Positions 1-11,285 of a stretch of DNA of 64,000 nt are shown here, in pieces; the first letter of the stretch is position 1; every line of letters begins with the position of its first letter. Source of the DNA: Pictodentalium vernedei (Eukaryota; Mollusca; Scaphopoda; Dentaliida; Dentaliidae); NCBI GenBank assembly GCA_031216915.1, contig CM062290.1, positions 255,299,597 through 255,363,596 of the forward strand, given 5' to 3'. The position numbers were made by a program, and so were the translations under genes. Below the pieces are notes generated by a model, which made no database searches, was not told the DNA's origin, and worked only from the letters and a program-made list of their open reading frames with translations.

Positions 1-91
1 GGACACCAACAGAATCATGTTCTGGTGTGGATACATAGTGTTCAATTGTAAAGGCGAATCCTTTCAGTAATATAGTTTACTATTAAAAATT

Positions 92-293
92 TTAACCCTT
101 TACCCAACGTAACGGCCAAAACCGGCCAGCGCTATTCTCAAAAATCGCCAATTAATTTTCAAAATATCTTCATTTTTTGTCTCAAAAACATAGGTTATGA
201 CCCCTCGTTGGAACGAGCTCGACTAAAAAATTAGTTATTCAAGAATTTTTTTTTGCAAGTGTCGTCTGCTTTTCATGTTAGGTAAAGGGTTAA
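92..293 (+). mobile_element. TTAA palindromic MITE (piggyBac-type ends), internally deleted
   Basis: Starts TTAACCCTTTACCCAAC and ends GTTAGGTAAAGGGTTAA. The ACGGCC arm is on the left and the AAGTGTCGTCTGC arm on the right. The central palindrome has lost its right half: GGAACGAGCTCGA is followed directly by the right arm. TTAA flanks and CCC...GGG termini are the piggyBac signature. Confidence 0.85.
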
Positions 294-997
294 AAGGGTA
301 ATACTATTAGTTACGCGGTCAGCCGAAGAAGGGTAGTACAGTCCCGGACACCCTGCTGAAACACTGTGTAACAAATGATATCCCGGAGTGAAAAATATTC
401 TTTCTTACCACTGCACGCGGAGGGTGGATTACCACTAAAATACCCACAGAATAGAGGTTTAGTTTTAAGCTTATTCATTATATGCGAGCAAGTTATACAA
501 CTCATATTAACGCCTCTCACTGGCCCAAATGGTGTAGATTTGCTCTTCTCGACGACTACGAAGGGATCTCTAGCCTTTACGGAGTGGGTCTATATATATA
601 TATATATATATCTCCGCACAGAGGATAGCCATTTTACGTCCACATCCGATATGACGGAATAAACGCTACGAGAGCACCAGCACAAGTGATACCGCTATAC
701 AGAGTGTTCGGGCGACTCCAGAAAATTCCCGAAAGATGACCCATCACCGGAATTCTGGCATGAGAGACCAGTGCACTTATCCACTCGCCACTAAATTCCA
801 TAGAATGGAGTTTACACCCCGGTGATGCAAGTTCACGGGGTGAGAGGGAAGTAACCCACAAGAAACACAAGCAAAGTTTCTGCTGCACACGGATGTCCAT
901 ATTCTGAACCACCACCGCTCGCAGGTTTATACTGTTCTTTATCGTCCCTTGAGTAGTACAAAGAGACATCTGCAATACTCTAGTATTGTGGATGACG
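294..997. other. No recognised feature apart from the (TA)n
   Basis: ORFs up to 136 codons are present but have no recognisable composition or motif. Confidence 0.5.
592..612. repeat. (TA)n microsatellite
   Basis: About ten TA units. Confidence 0.9.
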
Positions 998-1058
998 TGG
1001 TCATGATTAGCCATTGTGCAGAAATATGTGACCTTAAACACCAATAAATAAATAATAG
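998..1058 (+). mobile_element. SINE 3' tail fragment, tail type I
   Basis: GGTCATGATTAGCCATTGTG through GTGACCTTAAACACC and AATAAATAAATAATA matches the type I tail of the SINEs here. The upstream 640-995 does not match the usual SINE body. Confidence 0.65.
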
Positions 1059-1572
1059 TAGATGACGCCTCTTTCCACTCGAAAGGACGACATTATGATT
1101 TATTGACGAGCGGTTCGTGTGTTTTACTGGTAAAATCAAGACCGTAACTGTTATCTTCAGACATTGAGATGTGGGGTTGGGGCGACCCATCATTTGCCCG
1201 ATGGGATGGTTCTTATATTACGTAAAAATACCAGCTTCCCGGCGAGCTCTTCAGACAAGGGGTATACACAAGCACCGTAATTCGTCACCTTAATCGGTAA
1301 TGCCGTGGCAGAATGCCCTGACTTTTATCACTGCACTGCCGATCGAAGTGGCTAATTTCTTGGGCTTGCCCAAGTCAACTATCGCCAATCCAGAAACAGC
1401 CCGCGTGTGTGTGACAGGTTTGTCCCCATTCTGACCCTTAGACATACGGTCAAAATTACGATACGATTGACAGGATTGACCCCTAATATAAAGTCAAGTG
1501 TCCGTCATTAGCTCACCAGACTGGAAGTCAGGAGGAGCTATTGTGATTACTCACCATCGTCCGTGAACATGG
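1059..1572. other. Nothing recognised
   Basis: Unique-looking sequence between a SINE tail and element A. Confidence 0.5.
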
Positions 1573-3052
1573 TTTTTAGCTCAACTTGACAAAGTCAAGC
1601 TGAGCTATTACCATCACTTCTCGTCCGTCGGCGTACGTACGTACGTCCGTTAGTACGTTAGTATGTTAGTACGTTGGTACGTTAGTACGTACGTCCACAA
1701 TTTCCTTTGGCACACCTCACAGGTCTCATTTATGATCAGATCACTTTGAAACTTGGTATGCTTGTTTGGGGTGACCTCTAGATGGGAGCTATCGATTTTC
1801 TTCAATTTCCGTCAAAAAATGTTGCCGCGGCCAACGTTCTTAGAACTTAGTTTAGTCAAACCACAATATTTCCCTTTGGCACACCCTACAGGGCACATTT
1901 TTGATTGGATTGCTTTGAAACCTGGTATGCCTGTTTGGGGAGACCTCTAGATGGGAGCTATCGATTTTCATCAATTTCCGTCAAAAAATGTTGCCGCGGT
2001 CAATGTTCTTAGAACTTAGTTTAGTCAGAAGACCTCAATATTTCTCTTTGGCACACCCTACAGGGCACATTTATGATCGGATTGCTTTGAAACCTGGCAT
2101 GCTTGTTTGGGGTGACCTCTAGATGGGAGCTATCGATTTTCTTCAATTTCCGTCAAAAAATGTTGCCGCGGCCAACGTTCTTAGAACTTAGTTTAGTCAA
2201 ACCACAATATTTCCCTTTGGCACACCCTACAGGGCACATTTTTGATTGGATTGCCTTGAAACCTGGTATGCCTGTTTGGGGAGACCTCTAGATGGGAGCT
2301 ATTGATTTTCATCAATTTCCGTCAAAAAATGTTGCCGCGGTCAATGTTCTTAGAACTTAGTTTAGTCAGAAGACCTCAATATTTCTCTTTGGCACACCCC
2401 ACAGGGCACATTTATGATCGGATTGCTTTGAAACCTGGCATGCTTGTTTGGGGTGACCTCTAGATGGGAGCTATCGATTTTCTTCAATTTCCGTCAAAAA
2501 ATGTTGCCGCGGCCAACATTCTTAGAACTTAATTTAGTCAAACCACAATATTTCCCTTTGGCACAACCTACAGGGCACATTTATGATTTGATTGCTTTGA
2601 AACCTGGTATGCTTATTTAGGGTGACCTCTAGATGGGAGCTATCGATTTTCTTCAATTTCCGTCAAAAAATGTTGCCACGGTCAACGCTCTTAAAACTTA
2701 GTTTAGTCAGAAGACCTCAATATTTCTCTTTGGCACACCCTACAGGGCACAGTTATGATCGGATTGCTATGAAACCTGGCATGCTTGCTTGGGGTGACCT
2801 CTAGATGGGAGCTATCGATTTTCTTCAATTTCCGTCAAAAAATGTTGCCGCGGCCAACATTCTTAGAACTTAGTTTAGTCAAACCACAATATTCCCTTTG
2901 GCACACCCTACAGGGCACATTTATGATCAGATTGCTTTGAAACCTGGTATGCTTATTTAGGGTGACCTCTAGATGGGAGCTATCGATTTTCTTCGATTTT
3001 TACCAAGTTCAAGTTTGTCAATTTGAGCTACAGTGTCACTGACACTTTCATT
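1573..3052 (-). mobile_element. Helitron-like tandem-array element A
   Basis: Minus-strand. The 3' hairpin sits at 1573-1605 (AGCTCAACTTGAC / GTCAAGCTGAGCT), then an ACGT/GTACGTTA microsatellite to about 1690, then eight monomers. The landmark GATGGGAGCT starts at 1781, 1950, 2122, 2291, 2463, 2632, 2804 and 2972. The 5' end is the GTGTCACTGACAC mini-palindrome at about 3032-3044. Monomers alternate 168-169 and 172 bp, giving a 341-bp dimer. Resembles pearl/DINE-1-type Helentrons. No coding capacity. Confidence 0.8.
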
Positions 3053-5234
3053 TCACTTTCTCCTCCAAAACCGCTGAACTGATGTCAGCTAAATTTGAGG
3101 TGATTATTTGTTCGGACATCGCATTTTGTTTATTTTCAAATCAACCTGCCCACCCTCTTAGGGAGGGGATGGAGGAAAATGCTCCATTTTTTTAAACTCG
3201 GGAATCAATGGGTACAATGTTTGATGTGTAGAATCAGGCGTGTTCAAAGGAAGTTCGTGGAGAAACATACGCCTTTGTAATGGGGGGGGGGGGGGGAGAG
3301 ATTTTTGCCCCCCCCCCCCCACCAAAAAAAAAAAAATTCTATGTTCTGAACCGATGATCTGATTTGAACCAAATCTGGTATGGGGTATTATTGAGCCATA
3401 AGTAATTGCTTCCTGGGGAAAATAATAATAATAAAAATTCCCGTTCCCCGTTGGAACCCCAGGAGCTTTAAATAGAAATATTTTTTTTCAAACGCCTACA
3501 TTTCCCAAACCGCACGGAACAGAGAACTGTTTTTTGGTATGAGCATCTTTAGGACCAGTAGAATGGAATGGTAAAACAAATTGCTGTCGTTTGTGTCAAG
3601 GAGTTCTGTAGGGGGCACCGAAAAAATGCTATCAACATATGTGCAAAAATGAAGAAAAAAAATTCTTCTCCAGAAACACTGATCAGAATCTTTTGATAGT
3701 TGGTAAACAACATCCATAGGTGCGTCAGATACCAGTTTGTCAAAAGAAGCCCCCCCCCCCCCCCCCCCCGGTTCATATTTGGGCTCAATCACCCAGGTGC
3801 CCAAAATTTAACTTTGGGCAATATTAGGAATAACGTTTAAAAATCTTCTTTAGTTCCACCAGACAGAATCTTTTAATGTTTGGTATACATCATTCTTATG
3901 AGGATCAGATTAAAGATTGTTCAAATCTAGTTTCAAGTCCCTCAGTTATTTCGGTGTACGAATTCTAACTTAGTACAATATGGAAAATAATCTTTAAAAA
4001 TGCCGATAGGATCATCGATCCAATGTCGGGTTGTGACAGCACAAAAGTGGGTTTAATCATGATCAACTTATCGTCCGGAAACCAACTGTTTACAATTTAC
4101 TATGTGAAGGGTCACTTTGACATTTGACCTAGTGATTCCAAAATTAATAGGGCTCTTTCTTGCACCAATGCCAACGAACCTACGAAGTTTCATGAACGTG
4201 GGTGGAACCACTGTCAAATTATCATCTGTTTATGATTTATTATGTTCACGGTCACTGTGATCTTAACCTTTGACCTAGCGAGTCCAAAATATATAGGGGT
4301 CTTCCACTCACCTAGGCCAGCCTACCTATAAAGTTTCATGAATGTGGGTCAAACCATTATCAAGTTATCATCCGGAAACCAATCGTTTACGATTTACTAT
4401 GTTCAGGGTCAATGTGACCTCGACCTTTGACCTAGTGAGTCCAAAATAAATAGGGTTCCTTCTCTCATGAAAGGCCAACCTACATATGAAGTTTCATGAA
4501 TGTGTCTTTATAAGAGCCCGAATTTTAACTTCATGCAGTTTGGGGAATAATCTTTAAACATCTTTTTTCAGATCCACGATTCGGAATCTCTTGATATTGA
4601 GTATACAGTATCTTTACGGGGTCAGATTCAAATTTCTTCAAAGTAAGTCTCTTGAGTTAATATTTGGCCTCCCTATGGGGGCCCGAATTTTAACTTGGTG
4701 CAGAATGGTGGGGAATAAGCTTTAAAAAAAACTTCTTCAGATCTACCTGCCGGAATCTTTTGATATTTGGTATACAGTATTCTTAGGTGGGGCAGATCTA
4801 AGTTTGTTCAAATGAAGCCTATAGGATAATATTTGGACGTCAGATAAAAGTTTGAAAAATCAAGTCCCTGGCTTTATATTTTGGCTCTTTAACTTAGTCC
4901 AATATAATGAATAATCTTCGAAAATCTGCTTCTTCGGATCAAATGCTCACAATCCTGATTGGGTGTGTGAGACCGGGCCGTGCTCACTCAGTTCAAGTTT
5001 GTTCAAGTTAAGTCCCTAAGTTAATATTTGGGCTCCTTATTTTCCATTACTGCAAATCTGGGCATTGCGTGGTAGCATCTCAATACCAGAAAAATCATCT
5101 TTCTGGACAACAGAGTTTTCATTCGTTAGAAGACTTCATTTCTCTGTAGTGTTTACTGGCCATAGATGCAAATTAAATTCTTATTTAAACAACTTTGTCA
5201 GGTCAGCGCCTCAGGCTCCATGGGGCCTCTTGTG
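3053..5234 (-). mobile_element. Helitron-like element H3, degenerate, 3' end cut off by element A
   Basis: The right end at about 5204-5234 is the complement of the CAAGAGGCCCCATGGAGCC start with GCGCTGACC. The interior holds degenerate monomers (GAATCTTTTGATATTTGG, GTATACAGTATTCTTA). The 3060-3480 part matches the non-repetitive distal segment of the elements at 42738 and 50023 (AACCCCAGGAGC; TTCTGAACCGATGATC). The terminal hairpin is missing where element A abuts. Confidence 0.7.
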
Positions 5235-5248
5235 TTAAAAAAGAATCA

Positions 5249-5404
5249 TGTGAAATTTTCAGGCTTAGGGATCCCATGGGGGTATACATTCAGCTGGGGT
5301 AGATCCAGCTGTATTAAAGAACGTCTCTAGTGTGAAATTTTTAGGTTTAGAGATCCCATGGCGATATTCATTCAGCTGGGGTACATCCAACTGTATAAAA
5401 GAAC
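5249..5404. repeat. Two-copy 82-bp direct repeat
   Basis: GTGAAATTTTCAGGCTTAGG at 5249 and GTGAAATTTTTAGGTTTAGA at 5331 begin similar units that include GATCCCATGG and CATTCAGCTGGGGTA. Confidence 0.78.
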
Positions 5405-5527
5405 GAGACTTGTCAACTCAATCTATGCACATGAGCCTTGGGGAAATCTGTTACACTCACAAGTCTCGACTTTTATACATCAACCTAAACCCTGGATCCA
5501 TGTTTGTTTATTGTCGATTCACTGAGG

Positions 5528-5901
5528 TTTAAGGCCACTTTCAACAGCCATAGTCACATCGTGTCGGACAGTTTTATGGGTGGAGGATGCCAGAGAACCC
5601 GGAGAGAACCACCAGCCAACTGTCAGACTCTCCAACGTACTAACCCTAAGAAGTAGCGGTTGAAGGAAAGTGCACTGTTAGACGTGCAGTACGCATTAGA
5701 GTATGCGTCCACGTGGGCAAACGGGATTCAATTTATTGCCCATGGACACAGCGAATACACTAAAAAATCAGTTACTTAACCCAGTTGATTGGTGTTGATT
5801 TCCAACCCAACTAATTTTAGAGTGTTTGATTCGGGTTTGGAACGAACCGTCGACCTTTCGGTTTAAAGTTCAATGCTCAAACAAGTGAACCACCGCGATC
5901 C
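5528..5901 (-). mobile_element. tRNA-headed SINE with nested small palindromic element
   Basis: Minus-strand body 5528-5757 (TCGTGTCGGACAGTTTTATG, GGAGAGAACCACC). Then an inserted palindromic element at 5758-5824, then the tRNA-like head 5825-5901, whose complement has box A-like TGGTTCACTTG and box B-like CGGTTCGTTCCAA. Confidence 0.72.
5758..5824. mobile_element. CACTCTAAAA-type palindromic mini-element (short)
   Basis: CACTAAAAAATCAG to CTAATTTTAGAGTG with ACCCAGTTGATTGG inside; interrupts the SINE at 5528-5901. Confidence 0.65.
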
Positions 5902-6002
5902 CCCTCTCCCACCCACAGAATCCAAGTAAATGTCTTTTCGACCATCCATTTGTGTACCTCTTTTGACCAAATAAAACGAAATGGTCACTTGATCAGTTGC
6001 TA

Positions 6003-6131
6003 CACTCTAAAATCGGTTTGGTTAAAAATCAACCCAAATCAACTGGGTTGAGTGAATATGAACCCAATAGGGTTCATATTCACTCAAACCAGTTGATTTG
6101 GTTAATTTTTAACCCAACTGATTTTGGAGTG
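6003..6131. mobile_element. CACTCTAAAA-type palindromic mini-element
   Basis: CACTCTAAAATCGG and CTGATTTTGGAGTG ends. The interior is a near-complete palindrome centred on ATGAACCCAATAGGGTTCAT. Confidence 0.82.
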
Positions 6132-6163
6132 CGTACATGACCACTCACCCTGTACGTGTGCTA

Positions 6164-6252
6164 CACTCTAAAATCGGGTTGGGTTAAAAATCAACCCAAC
6201 TCATATTCACTCAACCCAGTTGATTGATTTTTAACCCAACTGATTTTAGAAT
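6164..6252. mobile_element. CACTCTAAAA-type palindromic mini-element, deleted
   Basis: CACTCTAAAATCGGGTTGGG to CAACTGATTTTAGAAT. It lacks the central AACCCAATAGGGTT of the copy at 6003-6131. Confidence 0.78.
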
Positions 6253-6377
6253 ATAATGTCAATATTTGCCAAATTTAACGTACTAAATTAATGACTGCAC
6301 ACCATCGTCCCAATAAATGAATTTCTTGACATAGGCTGCAATGTCATTGGTTGCTCATCTCAGTGATTTCGTATTCA

Positions 6378-6752
6378 TTTATTTATTGGTGTTTAAGGTC
6401 ACATACTTATACACAATGGCTAATCATGACCGTGACAGTTTTACGGGTGGAGGAAGCCGGAGTACCCGGAGAGAACCACCGAGCAGCTGCCAGCTCCCCA
6501 ACATCGTAACTCCACACTGCAGCACAGACAGGGTTAGATTGGTTGAAGACATGCGCACCATCGATGTGCGCTACGCCTCAGTCATCGTGCCCCCATGTGG
6601 ACAATCGGGGTTAAGTGCCTTGCCCAAGGACACAACGCGGGAGTCCGAATCGATCGCTCAGACGGTCACCCATCCGAGGACTAACCGGGCTCGACGTTGC
6701 TTAACTTCGGTGATCTGACGAGAACCGGTTACCGCAACGCCACCGCGCCGCC
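6378..6752 (-). mobile_element. 5S-headed SINE, full length, tail type I
   Basis: Minus-strand. Tail TTTATTTATTGGTGTTTAAGG on the left, shared body, and a 5S rRNA-like head at about 6649-6723 (complement contains GAAGTTAAGCAACGTCGAGC and GGTTAGTCCTCGGATGGG). An imperfect duplication flanks it: CAGTGATTTCGTATTCA at 6361-6377 against CACTGATTTCTTACTG after 6752. The 125-codon ORF across it is not a gene. Confidence 0.85.
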
Positions 6753-7131
6753 CACTGATTTCTTACTGTACACTGTAAAAGGTTAATGTTAAAAATAGGA
6801 TAAAAGATAACAGTAAATTATTACGGTGAAAATAGTGTATTAAATTACTTTAAGCAATGCCTACCTATTTTTTTGTTTTGTTTTGGATCTTGGAGCAAAA
6901 CCGAGGAACTATTATTTGGTTTCTCTTCATTATATAAGATTGTTGATTTTTGTCAATTAACATTTTTAAGCGGCCGCTCTATAGCTTCAAGTTCAAAATA
7001 TTAATTAGTTTACTTGAACATTGACTCTTCTGAAACAAGGTATTTTATTATATGGATGGCGCCATTTAGCAAAGAGTTGAATGTGTTCGCCTGAAGAAAA
7101 CAAAAACGTTGCTGCAATGTACTATTAGTTA

Positions 7132-7239
7132 CCCCGTGTCTGTTCAAGTAGTACAGATGTTTACCTACCCAAAGCCAGCCGTATCGACCGAATGGGATTT
7201 GGCTGGCTGAGGGTAGGTAAAAACCTGTACAGACATGGG
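7132..7239. repeat. Inverted repeat / palindromic MITE candidate
   Basis: CCCGTGTCTGTTCA, TTTACCTACCC and AGCCAGCC are mirrored by GGCTGGCT, GGGTAGGTAAA and GTACAGACATGGG around a roughly 20-bp loop. Confidence 0.7.
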
Positions 7240-7485
7240 CTGATGATTTTATCTCCTGACATCAAAGGCTGTCAATGTTTGCACATACTCTGGGTCCTAT
7301 TTGATTGGTAGGGAAACTTGGTATAGTCTAAAATAAATTTAATGTATTATAATAAATTAACATGGAACAACCTTATAACAAACAGTCTGAAGTTTCAATC
7401 ACTCCTCGCCTTTCTTTGGGTCTGCAAAATACACATTAACACTCTTAATGCAGCAGTTGTTGAATAATGGCATAATCCTATAGAG

Positions 7486-7641
7486 AGTAATCGTTTGACT
7501 GGACTTGTTACGTGAAATAATTCACGAGAGGTGAGGGACGTTGTACAAACACGAGTGCGCGAATGCGCACGAGTGTTTTACAATCTAGTCCCTCGCCTCG
7601 AATGAATTATTTCACATAACCAGTCCAGTCAAGCGATTACT
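7486..7641. repeat. Large palindromic MITE candidate
   Basis: AGTAATCGTTTGACTGGAC and GTGAAATAATTCA on the left are mirrored by TGAATTATTTCAC and GTCCAGTCAAGCGATTACT on the right. The centre is GAGTGCGCGAATGCGCAC. Confidence 0.8.
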
Positions 7642-7679
7642 ATGTTTATTACTTTTCTTTATTAACGATAATTATATAT

Positions 7680-7943
7680 TTAACCCTTTACCTAACGTAA
7701 CGGCCAGCGCTTTTATCAAAAATCGCCAATTAATTTTCATCATTTATTATTCTTGAATAACTAATGTTTTTCATTTTTTGTCTCTAAAACATAGGTTATG
7801 ACCCCTCATTGGAACGAGCTCGTCGAGCTCGTTCCAATGAGAGGTCATAACCTATGTTTTTGAGAACAAAAATGAAAATAATAGCTATTCAAGAATTTTT
7901 TTTTGCAGGTGTCGTCTGCTTTTCATATTGGATAAAGTATTAA
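7680..7943 (+). mobile_element. TTAA palindromic MITE copy
   Basis: Both arms and the full central palindrome (CATAGGTTATGACC and its complement) are present. The right terminus has decayed to GGATAAAGTATTAA. Confidence 0.85.
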
Positions 7944-8455
7944 AAAAAACAATGAAGTCCCCATTACATCTACGGCAAAGCGTCTTCGATTGCGCGCACG
8001 GATACATGACACAATTGCTGATTGCATAATTCACTTGTGAAATTATCGTTTATAATCAAACCCGGAAATCCTAGTAAATCACACTTTGGAAAGTAATAAA
8101 TACTATTATTACACCCATGCGAACTGTACACATGCAGTACAAGTGTTTGATGATCTGAACGATATCTACTTCCACGTCATAACGTCAACACACGATATGA
8201 AATTCCGGAACGAGACAAATACACGATACGGAAAGTTTTCGTGTGGGTGAGCGCAAATATCGTGGGTTCGGACCCACACGATACGGGTTTATATCGTTTA
8301 TCTCTTGACCAATCAAATTTCCGTTCACATTACAGTCAATAGATAAACGAACACCCACCCAACAGGGTTTCATATGATACTTGAGGTAGTTACAGTCATT
8401 ACCGTAAAATTTACAGTAGAAGTTAATGGTAACTGGTTGCCAGTACATGCAAATC

Positions 8456-8585
8456 GATGTTGGGGAGCTGGCAGCTGCTCTTCGTTGCTCGGTGGTTCTC
8501 TCCGGGTACTCCGGCTTCCCCCACCCGTAAAACTGTCACTGTCGTGATTAGCCATTGGGCATAAGTAAGTGACCTTAAACACCAA

Positions 8586-8644
<59 letters not shown>

Positions 8645-8649
8645 ATAGC
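8456..8649 (+). mobile_element. 5'-truncated SINE with exact target duplication
   Basis: Body from GATGTTGGGGAGCTGG to GTGACCTTAAACACC, then a long (AAAT)n tail from about 8582. ACATGCAAATC at 8445-8455 is repeated exactly at 8650-8660, showing target-primed insertion. The head was never copied. Confidence 0.9.
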
Positions 8650-8737
8650 ACATGCAAATCTACTGCATTTTTAACTACATTTTTTTACCGCTACATACAA
8701 GCAAAACTGTATTTATACTATGACTTTCTTTTGCACG

Positions 8738-8908
8738 CAGGCGCGTAGTCAGGATTCTATAATGGGGGTATCTTAGCCATTTTTTGTTGGTTTTTTTTTG
8801 GTGGGGGGGGGGGGGGTATTCGGAAGGTCGTTGGGGACCTCCCCTTAATCCTAACTAGGGCCCTTTGGTCGTCACCCCTCCTCCTATTCCCTTAGGCCGT
8901 CCCCGAGA
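8738..8908 (+). mobile_element. Half of a hAT-like CAGGCGCGTAG palindromic element
   Basis: CAGGCGCGTAGTCAGGATTC, TAATGGGGGTATCTTAGCC, a G run, then CCTAACTAGGGCCC. The same order is read on the complement at 56791-57174 and on the plus strand at 63818-64000. Confidence 0.6.
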
Positions 8909-9099
8909 AAATGTTCAAACAAAAAAAATTCAGTACTCTAACATCGAATCTGAGGTATTTGTAGCGCGTGTATCCCTCAATTTGGAGGAGAAGCAAAGTG
9001 ATCAATGTGCGAGTAGCTTTGAGAATGAACTTTGATTCTCGCAAAATGTTAATTTGATTCTTCTCACGGATTCTGAAAGTGTCCTTAACGGTCTGGACA

Positions 9100-9443
9100 G
9101 GAGCTCGGTGGCTCAGTGGTTACGGCTTTGGACCTCAAACCGAAAAGTCCACGGTTCGTTCCCCACCAGGGGTAATTGCGTTGTGTTCTTTGCACTTAAT
9201 ACCGATTGCACACGTGGGGACACGGTTGTGCTGTGTACTTAGGCGTACAGCACGGCGACGATACACTTATCTTCAAACCAATGCTAACCTTGCTTGAGCA
9301 GAGTTAGTACGCTGGGTACTCTGACAATTACTCGCCGCAGATCGGTGGTTCTCTGGGGGTACTAAGGCTTCTTTCACCCGTAAAATTGTCCCGACACGAG
9401 GTGACCTGGGCTGTCGAAAGTGTCGTTAAACCCCTAATAATAG
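9100..9443 (+). mobile_element. tRNA-headed SINE, tail type II
   Basis: Box A-like TGGCTCAGTGGTT at 9109-9121 and box B-like GGTTCGTTCC at 9153-9162. The body follows, and the tail GTGTCGTTAAACCCCTAATAA ends at about 9443. No clear flanking duplication seen. Confidence 0.8.
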
Positions 9444-9502
9444 AAAAGACAATTCTACTTATTTTTGTTGTCTCATAAGAAGGTATACCTTTCACTTTGC
9501 AT

Positions 9503-9561
9503 TGGTGTCTAGTGAAGTCTTGGCTGCCTATACAGGCAGCCAAGAGTTCACTCGAAACCAC
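9503..9561. repeat. AGTCTTGGCTGCC palindrome, copy 1
   Basis: GTCTAGTGAAGTCTTGGCTG and its complement around CTATACAG. Downstream CTTCCATCAG and TACATGTAAGACAAGAAAC are shared with copy 2, so the palindrome is one end or core of a larger family. Confidence 0.75.
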
Positions 9562-10447
9562 TGGTAAGGTACAGAAACTTCCATCAGCCAGACCGCAAAA
9601 AGCCTGCATGATGGATGTTGTGTTCTACATGTAAGACAAGAAACTCACTCAAATTGGAACGAGGCCCTTTAGGTTAAAATCTAGCAATTATTCGAGTTTT
9701 TTTCTATGGAATACGTACTTGAGCATATAAACAAAGGTATGACAGTACTCTCAAATTCTAAGTTATTTAACTTAAAATTGATTCTCGCAGCGGGAGTTGG
9801 CGCGAATCAAAACTGATTCTCGGAAAGCGGAACAAATTTTAAGGCTTGGAAAGGTAATCGACGAGTCCCTTGTTCTGGTGTTTTACAGAAAAGAAATATA
9901 ATTTAACGCACATGGGCAACAAATTAGAGACGTCAAGAACTATTCTATCAACGACATTCCGCAATGGCGCTTGCTGGGAGCACGCCGGAGTTATGAATTG
10001 TGAAATGAGTGGCTACCACGTCAGCTAATGAAGTGTCGGCTTGTATAATATCGATTTCCACCCACATAATTCCATTGTGTAATGTCAGCTTGCATCTGTT
10101 CGCCATCATACGTCAAACATCGCTATTTTCAATTATTGTAGGGTAAGGTGGATCACAGCGAAAGATGTGAAATTTTCTAACCGCATTGGATTCAAGCATG
10201 CATGGGGACACAGGGAGACATGGGGCACGTGCACACAACTTTTTCCTGGAAGAGTTACTCTTAAACTCTGAATGCGTGACCGAAAATAACTTCGTATGAT
10301 ATTTGGTTCCATAGTTCATACTGAACATATGGAGATGAAAATGAGGATTTTTCTCAATGTTGAGGTGCGTCAGCCCTATTCCTACCTTGTCCTTACCCTA
10401 CCCCCTCCCCTCACCAAGTCCGAAATCCTCCCTACTCCCCTGTAAGC

Positions 10448-10785
10448 CTCTATACCATAAATGAATTCACGTTTTTACACGGCATCTGCTCGTATTATAA
10501 ATTACAGTACATTGCTTACATTTTTTAAATTAAAGTCATTAGAATTGATCTTTACTCAATACAATAGATCAAAATGCGGGGATCACTCGACCGTGATGCA
10601 TATCATGTATTTAACCCTCTATACCATAAATGAATTCACGTTTTTACACGGCATCTGCTCGTATTATAAATTACAGTACATTGCTTACATTTTTTAAATT
10701 AAAGTCATTAGAATTGATCTTCACTCAATACAATAGATCAAAATGCGGGGATCACTCGACCGTGATGCATATCATGTATTTAACC
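10448..10785. repeat. 169-bp tandem duplication bordering a TTAA MITE
   Basis: Two nearly identical 169-bp units (10448-10616, 10617-10785), starting CTCTATACCATAAATG. The junction reads TTAACCCTCTATACC, containing the first bases of the MITE at 10780. Confidence 0.9.
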
Positions 10786-11031
10786 CTTTACCTAACATGA
10801 AAAGCAGACGAGACTTGCAAAAACAATTATTGAATAACTAATTTTTTTCATTTTTTTCTCTCAAAAACATAGGTTATGACCCCTCGTTGGAACGAGCTCG
10901 GCGAGCTCGTTCCAACGAGTTGTCATAACCTATGGTTTTGAGACAAAAAACGAAAAAATAATGAAAATTAATTAGCGATTTTTGAGAATTGCGCTGGCCG
11001 GTTTTGGCCGTTACGTCGCGTAAAGGGTTAA
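10780..11031 (-). mobile_element. TTAA palindromic MITE copy
   Basis: Reversed copy: the AAAAGCAGACGA arm is left and the GGCCGTTACG arm right, with TTAA on both sides. The variable palindrome position is G on the left arm and C on the right. Its first bases are also copied at the 10611-10620 duplication junction. Confidence 0.88.
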
Positions 11032-11285
11032 ATGCATATCCCGAGTTTGATAACTATGTGACACGGGCATTTGACCTCCAAAGGCAAATAGCTCGGACTG
11101 CTCCGAGGACCATCCATTCATTATCCATACCATATTAAAATTGGATGGCTTTTGCTGAAGCAGGCTAAGTGGCTGAAAGCAAAGTTTTATTTTAATGAAT
11201 TGTGGAACCTTCACTGACCTACCAAAAACAATTGGTATTCATGTTTTACCATGTTCAAATCGGTGCTGGAGAATTCTACTTTTTT

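Noticed and set aside
1753-2804. Three near-identical 60-65-aa ORFs
   Set aside because: Each is the same frame of successive element A monomers; no start context or conservation beyond the array.
6341-6718. 125-aa ORF
   Set aside because: It lies almost wholly within a full-length 5S-headed SINE. Similar ORFs at 13146 and 34834 have the same source.
8370-8657. 95-aa and 76-aa ORFs rich in YLFI repeats
   Set aside because: They are translations of the (AAAT)n SINE tail on the opposite strand.
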